Source: Chlamydiota bacterium
GTDB taxonomy: Bacteria > Chlamydiota > Chlamydiia > Chlamydiales > Parachlamydiaceae
Assembly (NCBI GenBank): GCA_013287905.1
Contig: JABDCW010000008.1
Location: 1-57,132, forward strand
Reading direction: 5' to 3'
Length of the DNA stretch: 57,132 nucleotides
Shown here piece after piece: positions 16,938 through 27,004 of this stretch. The translations under genes were made by a program, and so were the position numbers. Within the stretch, counting starts at the first letter, position 1. Every line of letters starts with the position of its first letter. Under the pieces are notes generated by a model that made no database searches, was not told where the DNA came from, and worked only from the letters and a program-made list of their open reading frames with translations.

Positions 16938-18281
16938 ATGACGCGTCAACCAAAAACATTTTTCATTCGCACTTACGGCTGCCAAATGAACGAGCTCGAT
17001 AGCGAGATCATGGCAGGACAGCTGGAGGCCAGGGGGCTGACACAAATTGAAGATGAGTTCTCTGCGGATCTCCTTATCTATAATACCTGTTCCATCCGCG
17101 ATTTAGCTGAAAGAAAAGTGATGGGTAAATTAGGACAGCTTGGAAAAAATCTGCAGCACAATCCCATCATTGGACTTGCGGGATGCATGGCGAATGCAAA
17201 AAAAGACTCCCTCTTTCATAAACTTCCCCATCTCGATTTTGTCATGGGAACAAACGACATCCATCATCTTAATGATATCCTGGACGAAGTGATCACAACC
17301 GGTAAGCAAACAATACATGCAAGCGATCATTTTCACGAAGAGCTCAATTATATAGGGGCAAAAAGGGATGATAAGATCAAAGCCTACATCTCCATTATCC
17401 GGGGTTGCAGCAAGTTCTGCACCTATTGCGTTGTCCCCTACACAAGAGGTACCGAAGTCTCCCGCCACCCCGACCACATTCTCGAAGAATGCCGCAAGCT
17501 GGTCGATCAGGGATATAAAGAATTTATGCTGCTTGGCCAAAACGTCAACAGTTATGGAAAGGATCAACCGCAGTGGGGAACATTATTCCATGACCTCCTC
17601 TATAAAATCGATCAACTCCCTGGGTTGGAACGGGTCAGGTTCATGACGAGCCATCCAATCGACATTACCAAAGAGCTGATGGTGGCAATCCGGGATTTAA
17701 AGACACTTTGCGAATTTGTTCACTTTCCTTTGCAGTCGGGATCTGATCGGATTTTGAAAAAAATGCATCGGATTTACACCGTTGAAGAATATTTGGAAAA
17801 AGTGTCGATGCTGAAATCTTTAGTGCCGGGCGTTGCCCTTGGCACAGATATCATTGTAGGTTTTCCTACGGAAACGGAAGAAGAATTTATGGAAACCTAT
17901 CGCCTTTTGGAAGAACTCGAATTTTCCCTGGCTTTCCTGTTTGCCTACAGCCCAAGAAAGGGAACTCCTGCGATGCGCTGGAAAGATGATATTCCGGAAG
18001 CTGTCAAGGAAGAGCGTTTAAACCGCTTAAGCCAGTTGCAGGCCGGCATCTATAACAAACAACGAAAAGAGATGCTCGGAACCGAAGTGGAAGTGTTGGT
18101 CGAAGCGCAAAACTTTAAGGACAACCAATTGCTTAAAGGGCGCACGCGCTGCAATAAGAATGTCTTATTCCGCGCAGAGCCGCATTTGATCGGAACGCTA
18201 CAAAAAATCCACATCCACAGCTTTACCAACCAGACATTGATTGGCGATCTTACAGACTGTCTTAAAACTTCGGGTGGCTAG
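16938..18281 (+). CDS. miaB: tRNA-2-methylthio-N6-dimethylallyladenosine synthase MiaB
   Basis: This is a radical-SAM methylthiotransferase acting on i6A37 of tRNAs that read UNN codons. The N-terminal auxiliary cluster cysteines are in YGCQMNE, YNTCSIRD and AGCMAN. The radical SAM CxxxCxxC is CSKFCTYC, followed by VVPYTRG. A C-terminal TRAM segment is present. It has 447 residues, normal for the family. The start ATG is at 16938 in the context AAGAATCAG. Its stop lies 2 bases from the end of the convergent hydrophobic-protein gene, so there is no room for a terminator between them. Confidence 0.96.
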   Translation: MTRQPKTFFIRTYGCQMNELDSEIMAGQLEARGLTQIEDEFSADLLIYNTCSIRDLAERKVMGKLGQLGKNLQHNPIIGLAGCMANAKKDSLFHKLPHLDFVMGTNDIHHLNDILDEVITTGKQTIHASDHFHEELNYIGAKRDDKIKAYISIIRGCSKFCTYCVVPYTRGTEVSRHPDHILEECRKLVDQGYKEFMLLGQNVNSYGKDQPQWGTLFHDLLYKIDQLPGLERVRFMTSHPIDITKELMVAIRDLKTLCEFVHFPLQSGSDRILKKMHRIYTVEEYLEKVSMLKSLVPGVALGTDIIVGFPTETEEEFMETYRLLEELEFSLAFLFAYSPRKGTPAMRWKDDIPEAVKEERLNRLSQLQAGIYNKQRKEMLGTEVEVLVEAQNFKDNQLLKGRTRCNKNVLFRAEPHLIGTLQKIHIHSFTNQTLIGDLTDCLKTSGG

Positions 18282-18283
18282 TG

Positions 18284-19183
18284 TTATTTTTGTTTGTTTT
18301 TAGGCGCGAACCTTGAGACCACATGTTCGTACGATGTAGTAGTCCTGGAGTCTCGCCATGCACCGGCATAGGGGTTGGCCCCGGCACTCAGCGCTGCCAT
18401 TATTTTACTTGTGCGTTTACTTTCGTCTTCATTTAGAATTATATCCCAAGGGCTATCGAAACCTCCAACCCATAAGTCTAAAGCATCCTGATAGGCCTGG
18501 ACATGAGCCATCGACACAATTTTATTTTTATCTGAATTATCTGGTTTTTCTACTTGTAATATCGCATCTCCAATTTCTGCAGTGAGCATCAGCGGCCACC
18601 TCGCCACTATGGATAAACCAGAAACAACCGTCCCTGCAAACCCAAGGATGAGTCCAATATCTTTCGCACCTATCTCTGCGCCTAATTTAAATCCGGCAAG
18701 AGCTTTTTCTTTAGAACCAAGAGCTGCGCCAACGGCACCTCCAATGACGCCGCCAATCAATGCCCCGGCTCCGGTAAGTACCAAAATGGGTGTCCAAATT
18801 ACTGCTTTAATTGCGGCTTGTGCAAGTAAAGATCCTCCGGACAATAGGGCACCAATAGAGGCAAAGACCACACCTGACAGACCACTCTCTTTTTTAACTA
18901 CCTCTACCCATTTCTTTCCAATGATCTCAAAGGCACTTTTCATTAACTTGACTGTAGAGACTGCATTATTGACATAGGTACGCAATATCGCTCCGCCAAA
19001 TTTCTTGTTTTCCTTTATCCGGTCAAATGTGGGAAGAAAAACTTCCTGTGTAACAGTCGGACCCGGGTTTGAGGGCAGTGCGGCACTTGAAGCGGAGAGG
19101 TTAGTTTCTGACAACTCGCCTGCGGCCTGTAGTTTTACATGACTTGCACCGGTTGAATGAGGACCTGAAGTGGCAGGATCCAT
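18284..19183 (-). CDS. Bilobed hydrophobic protein, partner of SycD-like chaperone (module A)
   Basis: A 299-residue protein. The Ser/Thr/Pro-rich polar N-terminus (about 1-60) suits a type III secretion signal. A hydrophobic block at about residues 100-200 contains GGSLLAQAAIKAVIW, a Gly/Ala-rich GALIGGVIGGAVGAALG and a second hydrophobic stretch. The C-terminus ends with IMAALSAGANPYAG, like the last turn of an ankyrin repeat. It is clearly paralogous to the protein at 53982-54950, and both lie just downstream of a SycD-like gene. The role could be a translocator (CopB/YopB type) or an inclusion membrane protein; the bilobed hydrophobic pattern fits either. Thirty-eight bases separate it from the chaperone gene. 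Confidence 0.72.
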   Translation of the reverse strand: MDPATSGPHSTGASHVKLQAAGELSETNLSASSAALPSNPGPTVTQEVFLPTFDRIKENKKFGGAILRTYVNNAVSTVKLMKSAFEIIGKKWVEVVKKESGLSGVVFASIGALLSGGSLLAQAAIKAVIWTPILVLTGAGALIGGVIGGAVGAALGSKEKALAGFKLGAEIGAKDIGLILGFAGTVVSGLSIVARWPLMLTAEIGDAILQVEKPDNSDKNKIVSMAHVQAYQDALDLWVGGFDSPWDIILNEDESKRTSKIMAALSAGANPYAGAWRDSRTTTSYEHVVSRFAPKNKQK

Positions 19184-19221
19184 AACTTCCTCCTTGGAAT
19201 TGGATAGTGACGAGTGTCTAA

Positions 19222-19977
19222 TTATCCTTTATATTTGTTGATCAGCGAATGAATATGTTCCCTAATTTTTTGATCATCTGGTTGAGGGTGTTCTGTAACG
19301 ACAGAAAGGGCTGTTTCTAAAGAAATAACAGCGTTGGTATTGTCATGAAGATCGCGATAACATTCTGCCGAATAGAGATGGGAAAAAACTGATGATAAAT
19401 CGAGCAAGGCAGCCATTGCAAAGGCCTCCAGAGCTTTATTGTTGTCGCCAAATCTTTTTTCAGCTAAACCGGAAGCGATCCAGACGTTATATTTATAAGG
19501 ATTGAGCAAAGTTAATAAGAAGAAAACATCCCGGGCATCCTTGAAGTGCGTTGTATTAAACAACCTCTCGCCGCATTGGTAAAAATAGTGGAATGATTGC
19601 TCCGAAATTTTTAATATACCTTGTAAGTGATCGGGCATCGCTGACAATTTTTCGATGCTTTCTTCTACAGGGTGCTTTTCCTGCAACATGGAAATGATGA
19701 TCTCTGCGGCTCGGGAAAATTCCTGATTGACTTGCGCCAGTTCCTCCTGACCCAAGTGCCCCTTTAAATCGGTTCGGATTAATCTGATAGCATGCGTGAT
19801 GCGATTGCGTATATCTGTGGCCGCCAACAATTCGAACAAATCATGATGCACTTTACTTTCTGTTAAATAGGGGGTCTGTTTTTTGTCTATCGCGACATCC
19901 ATCATCAGAAAATCAACCAAAGAGTTTGTTGTCTGACCGATGACTTGATCAAGCGTTTTTGGTTTTTGCTTCTTCAT
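19222..19977 (-). CDS. SycD/LcrH-like class II type III secretion chaperone (module A)
   Basis: A 251-residue protein. The C-terminal 110 residues are TPR-like with the SycD pattern: HFKDARDVFFLLTLLNPYKY, then NVWIASGLAEKRFGDNNKAL, then EAFAMAALLDLSS, then SAECYRDLHDN. The N-terminal 120 residues are a helical extension not found in ordinary 150-170-residue SycD proteins. It is also shared with the paralogue at 53075-53968 (LKGHLGQEEL against LEGHLSKIEL; PDHLQGI against PETLQGI). Class II chaperones keep hydrophobic translocators soluble before export. The hydrophobic gene directly downstream is the likely client. Confidence 0.8.
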   Translation of the reverse strand: MKKQKPKTLDQVIGQTTNSLVDFLMMDVAIDKKQTPYLTESKVHHDLFELLAATDIRNRITHAIRLIRTDLKGHLGQEELAQVNQEFSRAAEIIISMLQEKHPVEESIEKLSAMPDHLQGILKISEQSFHYFYQCGERLFNTTHFKDARDVFFLLTLLNPYKYNVWIASGLAEKRFGDNNKALEAFAMAALLDLSSVFSHLYSAECYRDLHDNTNAVISLETALSVVTEHPQPDDQKIREHIHSLINKYKG

Positions 19978-20000
19978 GTTAGTTCTCCGTTTTTACTCTT

Positions 20001-20426
20001 TTAGCGCCTTCTCTCACGGGTGCCGCGTCTGTCCTCATCCTGGTCTTCATCCAACTGCTCCTGAAGCACATCCCGTACCGTTTTCCGGCCGGTCGGTTGC
20101 GAAGCTGGCGCCGGCGGTTGTTCGAGATCGAATTCGACCCTCATGTTTGCCACTCTCAACACAAACGCCCGTTGGTCGGCGTTTAATCCATTATATATTT
20201 GCTTATCGCGGCCGCAGAGTTTTGAATAGAACACTTTTTCGTTTACATTAGAGGGGGGAGCATAAGGATTTCTTGGAACATTATCGTCTAAAATATCCTC
20301 GCGCATATGTCTCTCTTCAGCTGCATCGCCAGGAATCATATCGTCATCCAGCATCAAAGAATAGCAATGGGGAGGAACAGATAAAAAACAAAGAGAGGAA
20401 AGGACAGTGAAAATGGTTTTGTTCAT
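20001..20426 (-). CDS. Small secreted protein of unknown function
   Basis: A 141-residue protein. The start at 20426 is chosen because it gives the signal peptide MNKTIFTVLSSLCFLSVPPH with likely cleavage near CYS/L. The mature part is acidic and polar and contains GLNADQRAFVLRVANMRVEF. It ends in an Asp/Glu/Arg-rich, probably unstructured tail. It lies 13 bases after the Cys-rich gene and 23 bases before the chaperone, so it appears to be part of the same transcript. No family recognised. Confidence 0.7.
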   Translation of the reverse strand: MNKTIFTVLSSLCFLSVPPHCYSLMLDDDMIPGDAAEERHMREDILDDNVPRNPYAPPSNVNEKVFYSKLCGRDKQIYNGLNADQRAFVLRVANMRVEFDLEQPPAPASQPTGRKTVRDVLQEQLDEDQDEDRRGTRERRR

Positions 20427-20439
20427 AGTTGTTTTCCTG

Positions 20440-20781
20440 TTAGTAGCATGGACGATTGCCGGACGAACAAGATTCAGAGCATGAGATGCATACTTCTGCA
20501 CATTGCTGGCAATGTTCCGCTTCGATTTTTCTACACTCCTCGGCGCACTTTTGACAGATCTGTGCACAAAGACTCACGATTTGATGTTGGAATTCCGATT
20601 GATAGTCTCTGGATTTCTTCGCCAAACAGCACATCTCTGCACATTCAGAACATAAGGCTGCAAGCTTTTTTTCCCCTTTCTCCATACATCTTTTTGCACA
20701 CTCTACGCAATGTTTCATACATTCCATAAAACCATGATGATCATGATCTTCTTTTTTTGATGGACATGTTTTTGTTTGCAT
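20440..20781 (-). CDS. Cys-rich four-helix copper-storage-like protein (Csp/DUF326 type)
   Basis: A 113-residue protein with 19 cysteines, mostly in CxxxC and CxxC spacing along predicted helices (CMKHCVECAKRC; CSECAEMCC; CAQICQKCAEEC; CQQCAEVCISCSESC). This is the pattern of the Csp copper-storage four-helix bundles, which line their core with Cys thiolates to hold many Cu(I) ions. No signal peptide is visible, so it would be cytosolic like Csp3; a short His-rich N-terminus (DHDHHG) precedes the bundle. It is first in a four-gene minus-strand cluster. The start has a good AAGGAGGC site just upstream. Copper buffering against the host phagosome is the natural inference. Confidence 0.82.
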   Translation of the reverse strand: MQTKTCPSKKEDHDHHGFMECMKHCVECAKRCMEKGEKKLAALCSECAEMCCLAKKSRDYQSEFQHQIVSLCAQICQKCAEECRKIEAEHCQQCAEVCISCSESCSSGNRPCY

Positions 20782-20825
20782 ATTGCCTCCTTTTCAATCT
20801 ATCCCGTTCAAAATAAATAACTTGT

Positions 20826-20976
20826 TAACGTGCCCGTGAGCGTGCCCGTGCCCTTGCCCGAATTTATTAATTATTTCCGAATTCTCTTATCCACCGAAAA
20901 TTTCAAGCAGAAAAAAAAAGTTCGGAAAAGATAAATAAATTCGGGCAAGGGCACGGGCACGCTCACGGGCACGTTA
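20826..20976. repeat. Complete GTGCCC palindrome (founder-like form)
   Basis: TTAACGTGCCCGTGAGCGTG and its continuation to TTCCGAATT at about 20884 is almost perfectly complementary to 20919-20976, which ends CTCACGGGCACGTTAA. Arms are about 58 bp with a 34-base spacer. This is the simple, unexpanded form of the elements at 16.3 and 47.7 kb. It lies upstream of the Csp-like gene. Confidence 0.92.
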
Positions 20977-21096
20977 ACAATTATCCCCTCTTTTCTTCAA
21001 TTTATTTATATATGACTTATTTTACAATCGTTTCATGGCAACTGCTTCCATATAACGCTCTTCTTTTTCGTTATTTAACGCGATGGGCAAGTTTTA

Positions 21097-21252
21097 AAAC
21101 ACAGAGGCACAGAGACACAGAGAAAAAATTGATAAAGTTATCTTGCTTTTAAGAAACTATTTTTTTCGCGATGCGAGAAAAATAAGTGCTTTTCTTTTTT
21201 GCATTAAGCAAAAAATAAAACTTTCTCCGTGCCTCTGTGCCTCTGTGTTTAA
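21097..21252. repeat. Long palindrome, CACAGAG family variant
   Basis: The arm AAACACAGAGGCACAGAGAC (21097-) is complementary to GCCTCTGTGCCTCTGTGTTT near 21231-21250, with a spacer of about 95 bases. The arm is a run of 8-9 base NCACAGAG units. The region 20977-21315 holds nothing else I can call; it separates sucB from the Csp cluster. Confidence 0.85.
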
Positions 21253-21315
21253 TTTTTTTAGAGAAATTCGCAGTCAAACGCCACGAAGCAGCAGGGCAAC
21301 TGGCTACCTCCCAGG

Positions 21316-22452
21316 TTAAATTTCGAGCAGCATGCATGAAGGATCTTCCAACTCCTTTTTGAGGTGAACAAGAAAGGAAACGGCATCTTTGCCATCGATG
21401 ATCCGGTGGTCATAACTTAAAGCAAGGTACATCATTTGACGAATAACGATTTTATCATCGATGACGACAGGACGTTTGATGATTTTATGCAATCCCAAAA
21501 TTGCGCTCTGCCCGGGATTGAGTATGGGAGTGGATAATAATGACCCAAAGACGCCCCCATTGGTTATCGTCAGGCAACCACCTTCTAAATCACTGACTTT
21601 CAGTCCATTGCTTCGTGCTTTTCCGGCATAATCTTCTATAGCCTTTTCCACTTCGGCAAAAGATAGAAGGTCGCAATCGCGTAACACAGGCACAACGAGT
21701 CCCCGATCGGTGCTGACGGCGATCCCAATGTCAAAATAGTTGCGGTACACAATATCATCGCCATCGATATAGGCATGAATGACCGGAAAGGCTTTCATTG
21801 CGGAAACAACTGATTTTACAAAAAAGGAGAGCAGCCCTAAACGAACCTGGTGTTTTTTCATAAAAGCTTCTTTATGCTGCTCGCGCATTTCCATAATTGC
21901 CGTCATATCGACTTCATTAAATGTCGTTAACATTGCCGTCTGCTGCATGCAATCGACGAGGCGTCTGGCAATTAATTTACGAATGGCAGACATTTTCTGA
22001 CGCGTTTGTCTCCCTTCTGTCCGATTCGGCCCGGCAGTTTTTTGCAATGGAGGCGGCTTTGGGCTTTCTGCTGGAGCTGGTTTCTTAGGTTCTGGTGAAG
22101 CCGCAGCTTCTGCTATAGGCTTTTCTTGCGTCTTGGGAGGGTTTTTTGAAGACAGGGGTGCTTTTTTCTCCCCTGCCTCTGCAGCTGCCTTTGGCGGAGT
22201 TTTTTTTTCTTGTTCCGCTGCATCATCGATGGAGCCGATCTCCTGCCCGATTTTTACCACGTCCCCTTTTTGCACTACCCATTCTACCCGGCCGGATTGC
22301 TGGGCATAAAGAATCTGATTTACTTTATCTGTTTCGAGCTCGAGAATTTCTTCATCTTTTTTGACTATAGACCCCGAATCTTTTAATATTGTACCTATTG
22401 TTGCCTCTACGATAGATTCTCCCATGGAAGGCACTTGAATGGTTATTTTCAT
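21316..22452 (-). CDS. sucB: Dihydrolipoamide succinyltransferase (E2 of 2-oxoglutarate dehydrogenase)
   Basis: E2 transfers the succinyl group from lipoate to CoA. It has 378 residues: a lipoyl domain with the modified Lys in ETDKVNQ (about residue 43), a Pro/Ala/Glu/Lys linker, an E3-binding segment ([12 protein letters not shown] region), and the catalytic domain with the active-site HxxxDG motif [11 protein letters not shown]. It overlaps sucA by 4 bases. No E3 (lpd) gene is in the window. Confidence 0.94.
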   Translation of the reverse strand: MKITIQVPSMGESIVEATIGTILKDSGSIVKKDEEILELETDKVNQILYAQQSGRVEWVVQKGDVVKIGQEIGSIDDAAEQEKKTPPKAAAEAGEKKAPLSSKNPPKTQEKPIAEAAASPEPKKPAPAESPKPPPLQKTAGPNRTEGRQTRQKMSAIRKLIARRLVDCMQQTAMLTTFNEVDMTAIMEMREQHKEAFMKKHQVRLGLLSFFVKSVVSAMKAFPVIHAYIDGDDIVYRNYFDIGIAVSTDRGLVVPVLRDCDLLSFAEVEKAIEDYAGKARSNGLKVSDLEGGCLTITNGGVFGSLLSTPILNPGQSAILGLHKIIKRPVVIDDKIVIRQMMYLALSYDHRIIDGKDAVSFLVHLKKELEDPSCMLLEI

Positions 22453-25205
22453 GGTTTGTCCTTTGATTTTCCAAAAAGAGCCTCCATGATCTGAAGAGAC
22501 TCTTTTTTATGGATTGCCTGAGAACCGGCTGCGGATGCAGCGCTCCTCGGCCTCCCAATATATGTGAGCTGACAAGATGCGGGGAGTAAACTGCTGAGAA
22601 TTGGTCCGATAAAGCTCCAGGCACCCATATTCATCGGTTCTTCCTGCACCCAGAAAAACTGTTTTGCATCTCCATATTTTTTGATCATTGCTGCAAAGTA
22701 AGGGGCTGCTTTCTCCGACTTTTTTACCGGATACAATTGTTCGAGACGAATGATCGTTACCTCTTTAGCCTTAGCCTGCTCCCTGCCCTGCACAAGATCA
22801 TAAAATATACGGCCGCTGCAAAATACTAACTTCTCTGTTTTTAAAGCAGGGGCGGGATCGTCGAGCACTTCCTGAAACGATCCTTTAGTCAGATCTGCAA
22901 GGGAGCTGACACACCTTGGATCGCGAAGCAGCCCTTTTGGGGTGAACACAACTAAGGGTTTGCGCTTCTTATTCACCATTTGCCGCCGCAACACATGAAA
23001 AAGTTGTGCAGGGGTAGTGCAATTGACAATTTGCATGTTATCTTCACCGGCCAATGCTAAAAATCTCTCCATCCTTCCCGAAGAATGTTCCGGACCTTGA
23101 CCCTCATATCCATGAGGAAGAAATAGCGTCAAGGGAACATTTTTATTCCACTTCTGTTCGGCAGACGCGATATATTGATCGATAATAACCTGAGCTGCAT
23201 TGCAAAAATCGCCGAATTGCGCTTCCCAGACCACCAAACATTCCGGATTTCCCAGACTATATCCATAATCAAAGCCCAAAACGGCATATTCCGACAAAGG
23301 GGAATTATAAAGGGTAAATCTTCCCTGCACTTCACGTAAATGATTTAACGAAATATATCTTTCTTCATTTACCTGGTCGATAAATACACCATGCCGATGA
23401 CTGAATGTCCCACGGCAGGCATCTTGTCCTGAAACGCGGACATCGATATTTTCAAGCAGCAAAGAGCCATAGGCCAAAATTTCCGCCATCCCCCAATTGA
23501 TTGGTTTTCCCCCCGTACCCTCTTGCACCATCAACGCCCTTTCCTGGAGCAACGAGCGCAATTTTTGATGGAGGGTAAAGCCGCCTGGCACTTGGGATAA
23601 CTGTCCGGCAATTTCCTGAAGCGTTTCTTTTGCAACCCCAGTCTCTGTACTTGTGCGATCCGACCGGTCTTCCGTTCCTTCCGTCGCCAATGCTTTCTTA
23701 TAAACGGTTTTATCGGCAAGAGCGGTTTGGAGACTGTCTTTAAACTGAAGCTCTAACTTTTCTGCCATCTCCTTTTCTAAAACACCCTGAGAAATCAGCT
23801 CATTGCGATAAATCTCGCGGATGGGGATTTTGTTCCGTATCTGCTGATAGGCCAGGGGTTGAGTAAAAGCCGGTTCATCCCCTTCGTTATGGCCATATTT
23901 GCGGTAGCAATTCAATTCGATAAAAACATCGCAATGAAATGTCTGCCTTAAGTGAACAGCCAGGTCCATGACATGGATACAGTTTTCCGGATCTTCTGCA
24001 TTGACGTGAAAGACGACTATCCCAAAGGTTCGTGCAATGTCCGTACAATCCCTTGTCGATCTACCCTCTTTTGGCGTTGTCGTAAAACCGATTTGATTGT
24101 TGATCACAATATGGATGGTTCCCCCCGTCCCATATCCTTCTACCTGAGACAATTGCAATGTCTCATAGACAACTCCCTGACCGGAAATTGCCGCATCGCC
24201 ATGGATCAGCACAGGAACCGTATGCTCTTGGAGCTGATCCCCATCTACAATTTGCTTTGAAAGTACCTGCCCCTGGACTACAGGGTCGACCGATTCGAGA
24301 TGGCTGGGATTGGGCGTTAGGGTAAGCCTGATCTCATGGCCGTGAATGGTCTCAATTTCTGAATAAAATCCTTTGTGGTATTTGACATCGCCGCTCCCTT
24401 CAATGGAAACGGGAACATACCCCTCTTCAAATTCAGAAAAAATGTCTCCATAGGATTTATTGAAAATATTGCTAAGGACATTAATGCGACCGCGGTGAGC
24501 CATTCCAAACACAAATTCATGAATGCCCATCATCGATCCGGTATCGATCATGGCAAAAAGCATAGGGATTAGTGTCTCTCCCCCTTCAATGGAAAATCGT
24601 TTTTGCCCGACAAATTTTGTATGGAGGAAAGATTCAAAGATTTCCGATTTATTGAGCTGCGACAGAATCATTTTTTTGCGGTCGATCGATAAATCATTCT
24701 TAAAATGATTGGGCTCGATGCGCTCCTGCAGCCATTTCTCCATCGCAGGGTTCTGGAGCCCCATGTACTCCACACCAACTTTATTACAATAAATAGCCTT
24801 TAATGCATCAATAATGGCAACCAACGGAGCTTTTTTCTCTTTTAATAACCCGAAGGTGTAAAATTCAACAAGCATCTCTTTTTCTGACAAACCGAAATTT
24901 TCCAGCTTCAGCTCAGGGGGTTCTTTAGGTAAAGAGCTGGCAAGAGGGTCGACATTTGCCATTAAATACCCGTATTGGCGGTACCCTTGAATCAAGGCAT
25001 GGATACGCCAATCTTGGCCGTTTGCTGCTACGCTCTTATCGCCATTGATTTTTTGCGATTTTTCCTGAGAAGAATTTTCCAATTGATCGAACAACAATTT
25101 CCATGAAGGGTCCAATGAAGGATCTTGTCTTTTGTACAGGAGGTAATTGTCTTCGAAGAGAGGGATGTTTAAACATCCTTTATCAAGCAGATCATCCACA
25201 TGCAT
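22449..25205 (-). CDS. sucA: 2-oxoglutarate dehydrogenase E1 component
   Basis: This thiamine-diphosphate enzyme decarboxylates 2-oxoglutarate in the TCA cycle. It has 918 residues, normal length. Visible motifs are the substrate-side [26 protein letters not shown], the TPP/Mg [25 protein letters not shown] and [13 protein letters not shown]. The start ATG is at 25205. A 165-bp TIR element begins 21 bases upstream, so the promoter lies within or before it. Confidence 0.97.
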   Translation of the reverse strand: MHVDDLLDKGCLNIPLFEDNYLLYKRQDPSLDPSWKLLFDQLENSSQEKSQKINGDKSVAANGQDWRIHALIQGYRQYGYLMANVDPLASSLPKEPPELKLENFGLSEKEMLVEFYTFGLLKEKKAPLVAIIDALKAIYCNKVGVEYMGLQNPAMEKWLQERIEPNHFKNDLSIDRKKMILSQLNKSEIFESFLHTKFVGQKRFSIEGGETLIPMLFAMIDTGSMMGIHEFVFGMAHRGRINVLSNIFNKSYGDIFSEFEEGYVPVSIEGSGDVKYHKGFYSEIETIHGHEIRLTLTPNPSHLESVDPVVQGQVLSKQIVDGDQLQEHTVPVLIHGDAAISGQGVVYETLQLSQVEGYGTGGTIHIVINNQIGFTTTPKEGRSTRDCTDIARTFGIVVFHVNAEDPENCIHVMDLAVHLRQTFHCDVFIELNCYRKYGHNEGDEPAFTQPLAYQQIRNKIPIREIYRNELISQGVLEKEMAEKLELQFKDSLQTALADKTVYKKALATEGTEDRSDRTSTETGVAKETLQEIAGQLSQVPGGFTLHQKLRSLLQERALMVQEGTGGKPINWGMAEILAYGSLLLENIDVRVSGQDACRGTFSHRHGVFIDQVNEERYISLNHLREVQGRFTLYNSPLSEYAVLGFDYGYSLGNPECLVVWEAQFGDFCNAAQVIIDQYIASAEQKWNKNVPLTLFLPHGYEGQGPEHSSGRMERFLALAGEDNMQIVNCTTPAQLFHVLRRQMVNKKRKPLVVFTPKGLLRDPRCVSSLADLTKGSFQEVLDDPAPALKTEKLVFCSGRIFYDLVQGREQAKAKEVTIIRLEQLYPVKKSEKAAPYFAAMIKKYGDAKQFFWVQEEPMNMGAWSFIGPILSSLLPASCQLTYIGRPRSAASAAGSQAIHKKESLQIMEALFGKSKDKP

Positions 25206-25225
25206 GTCAACCTAAGTACTTAAGT

Positions 25226-25390
25226 TATACCGAACGTGATTCAAAAATTGGTTTTTGACGGCATCGGCTTTGCATCAAAATTTTTGTCTTCACTCGTGCC
25301 TTGGCCATAGGCAATGGTCACTCGCTCCAGACGAAAAATTTTGAGCAGCCTCCTTGTCAAAATCTCAACTTTTGAACCACCTTCGGTATA
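25226..25390. mobile_element. 165-bp terminal-inverted-repeat element (copy 2)
   Basis: Nearly identical to the copy at 16013, with the same ends TATACCGAACGTGATTCAAA and CCACCTTCGGTATA and the same internal stem. It is placed immediately upstream of sucA and downstream of ytgD. No target duplication longer than TA is evident. Confidence 0.87.
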
Positions 25391-25439
25391 AAACATCAAC
25401 ATGCATCCTTAAAATGGATATTGTCAATATAATTTGTTT

Positions 25440-26267
25440 TTAGAACAATCGAAGAAGAGAAACAACATAAGCAAGCCCGGCCAAAAGGGCAATGGTCGCA
25501 CCTCCCGGCCAGTCGATGTAGTAAGCTAAGGCGGTACCGCTAAAGCAAAATAACGCGCTAAGAAAAACGGCAATCCACATAATATGGGAAAGCCGGGAAC
25601 TGAAAATATTGGCAATGGCCGCCGGAATGGTCAGCATCGTCATCACCAAAATGATCCCGACAACCTGGATGAGCAAAACAATAGTCACAGCGATCAAGAC
25701 CAGCAACAAAAGATAGAGCGCATGGACATGCAGCCCCTGGATCTTCGCCTGTTCTTCATCAAAGCAAATGATCAAAAACCTTTTATGACAACATAACACA
25801 GTCAGCACAATGACAATATCTAAGGCAAAAAGAACAGCCAGATCTGTCGGTGTGACCCAAAGAATATTGCCGATTAAAAAATTGGTCAGCTCGACATTAA
25901 ATCCCGGCGTCTGGGAAATGAACAAAACTCCCGTTGCCATTCCAATAGACCATAGGGCGGCAATGATGGAGTCTTCGCGCTGGCGGTGATATAAATGCAT
26001 CCATCCGATGAGCAATGCAGAAAGAATTCCCGCTATCAAAGCCCCTTGCAAGGGAGATACCCAAGCGATCCCCTTAGCTCTCTCCAGCCATAAGCAAAAT
26101 CCAATTCCACTTAATACAGAATGGGAGATGCTTCCGCTAATAAAAACAATCCGTTTTACAACGACATAAGAACCGATGATCCCGCTCGCCACAGAGGAAG
26201 CAAGTCCGGCAATGACAGCTGACAGCAGTATGGAATTTGTATATAACGCTTCTAAAAATGAGACCAT
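25440..26267 (-). CDS. Metal ABC transporter permease (ZnuB/TroC family)
   Basis: A 275-residue inner membrane permease with about eight hydrophobic segments, in the ABC-3 family that imports Zn, Mn or Fe. Motifs include GSYVVVKRIVFISGSISHSV, GLHVHALYLLLL and the conserved VVGIILVMTMLTIPAAIA. It is the last gene of the operon, 11 bases after the ATPase. Only one permease gene is present, whereas Chlamydia has two (YtgC with a fused regulator, and YtgD); this one lacks any regulator domain. Confidence 0.9.
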   Translation of the reverse strand: MVSFLEALYTNSILLSAVIAGLASSVASGIIGSYVVVKRIVFISGSISHSVLSGIGFCLWLERAKGIAWVSPLQGALIAGILSALLIGWMHLYHRQREDSIIAALWSIGMATGVLFISQTPGFNVELTNFLIGNILWVTPTDLAVLFALDIVIVLTVLCCHKRFLIICFDEEQAKIQGLHVHALYLLLLVLIAVTIVLLIQVVGIILVMTMLTIPAAIANIFSSRLSHIMWIAVFLSALFCFSGTALAYYIDWPGGATIALLAGLAYVVSLLRLF

Positions 26268-26278
26268 GAAAAGATCCT

Positions 26279-27004
26279 TTAGTCCCTTAATTTAATCAAT
26301 GGGGCATGGTAGAGGCCTAGGGCAAAGTGTTCGCAAATGGCCTCAGGTGAGAATAGCGTAACTGTCTGTTTTACGCAAATTACCTGATTGACAAGTTCAA
26401 TAGCTGCCTGCAAATTATGGGTAACCATGATGATAGTTACTTTGCCCTGCAGTTTTTTTAAAATGCGATAGATCTCCGCTTCAGATTCGCTATCGACACT
26501 GGCTGTCGGTTCATCGAGAATTAACACTTCCGGTTCGGAAGCTAGCGCTCTTGCAATAAGCACACGCTGTGCCTGTCCTCCTGAAAGAGTACCAAAAGCT
26601 CTATGCTGAAAATCAGGCAACCCCACCAGATCGAGGGCTTGCAAGGCTGCCGTCTTATCTGCCTTGCTAAACTTTCCATACCATGGCAAATTAAACAGCC
26701 GGCCTTCAAGGACCAATTCCAAAACGGAAATGGGAAATTGTTTATCAAATTGAAGAGACTGAGGCACATAGGAAATCGACTTTATTCTTTTGTTTTGATT
26801 TTGATGTTGGTCGAAATAATAGATATCGCCGGAAGAGGGCTTTAGAAATCCCAATATCAGTTTTAATAAAGTCGTCTTACCGCCCCCATTTGGACCGATC
26901 ACCCCAATAAATGCCCCTTTTTCGATATCGAAAGAAACATTGTCGAGTACAAGCGTTCTATCATAAAGAAATGAGACCTTTTTCAATGAAATAATCGAAC
27001 TCAT
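26279..27004 (-). CDS. ytgB: Metal ABC transporter ATP-binding protein
   Basis: The cytoplasmic ATPase of the metal importer, 241 residues. Walker A is GPNGGGKTTLLKLI, the signature LSGGQAQRVLIARAL, Walker B VLILDEPTASVD, and the switch His lies in VTHNLQ. The start overlaps the end of the binding-protein gene by 4 bases. Confidence 0.94.
   Translation of the reverse strand: MSSIISLKKVSFLYDRTLVLDNVSFDIEKGAFIGVIGPNGGGKTTLLKLILGFLKPSSGDIYYFDQHQNQNKRIKSISYVPQSLQFDKQFPISVLELVLEGRLFNLPWYGKFSKADKTAALQALDLVGLPDFQHRAFGTLSGGQAQRVLIARALASEPEVLILDEPTASVDSESEAEIYRILKKLQGKVTIIMVTHNLQAAIELVNQVICVKQTVTLFSPEAICEHFALGLYHAPLIKLRD

Noticed and set aside
21149..21337. 62-codon frame containing KHRGTEARR
   Set aside because: It is a translation of the CACAGAG palindrome arm, a non-coding repeat.
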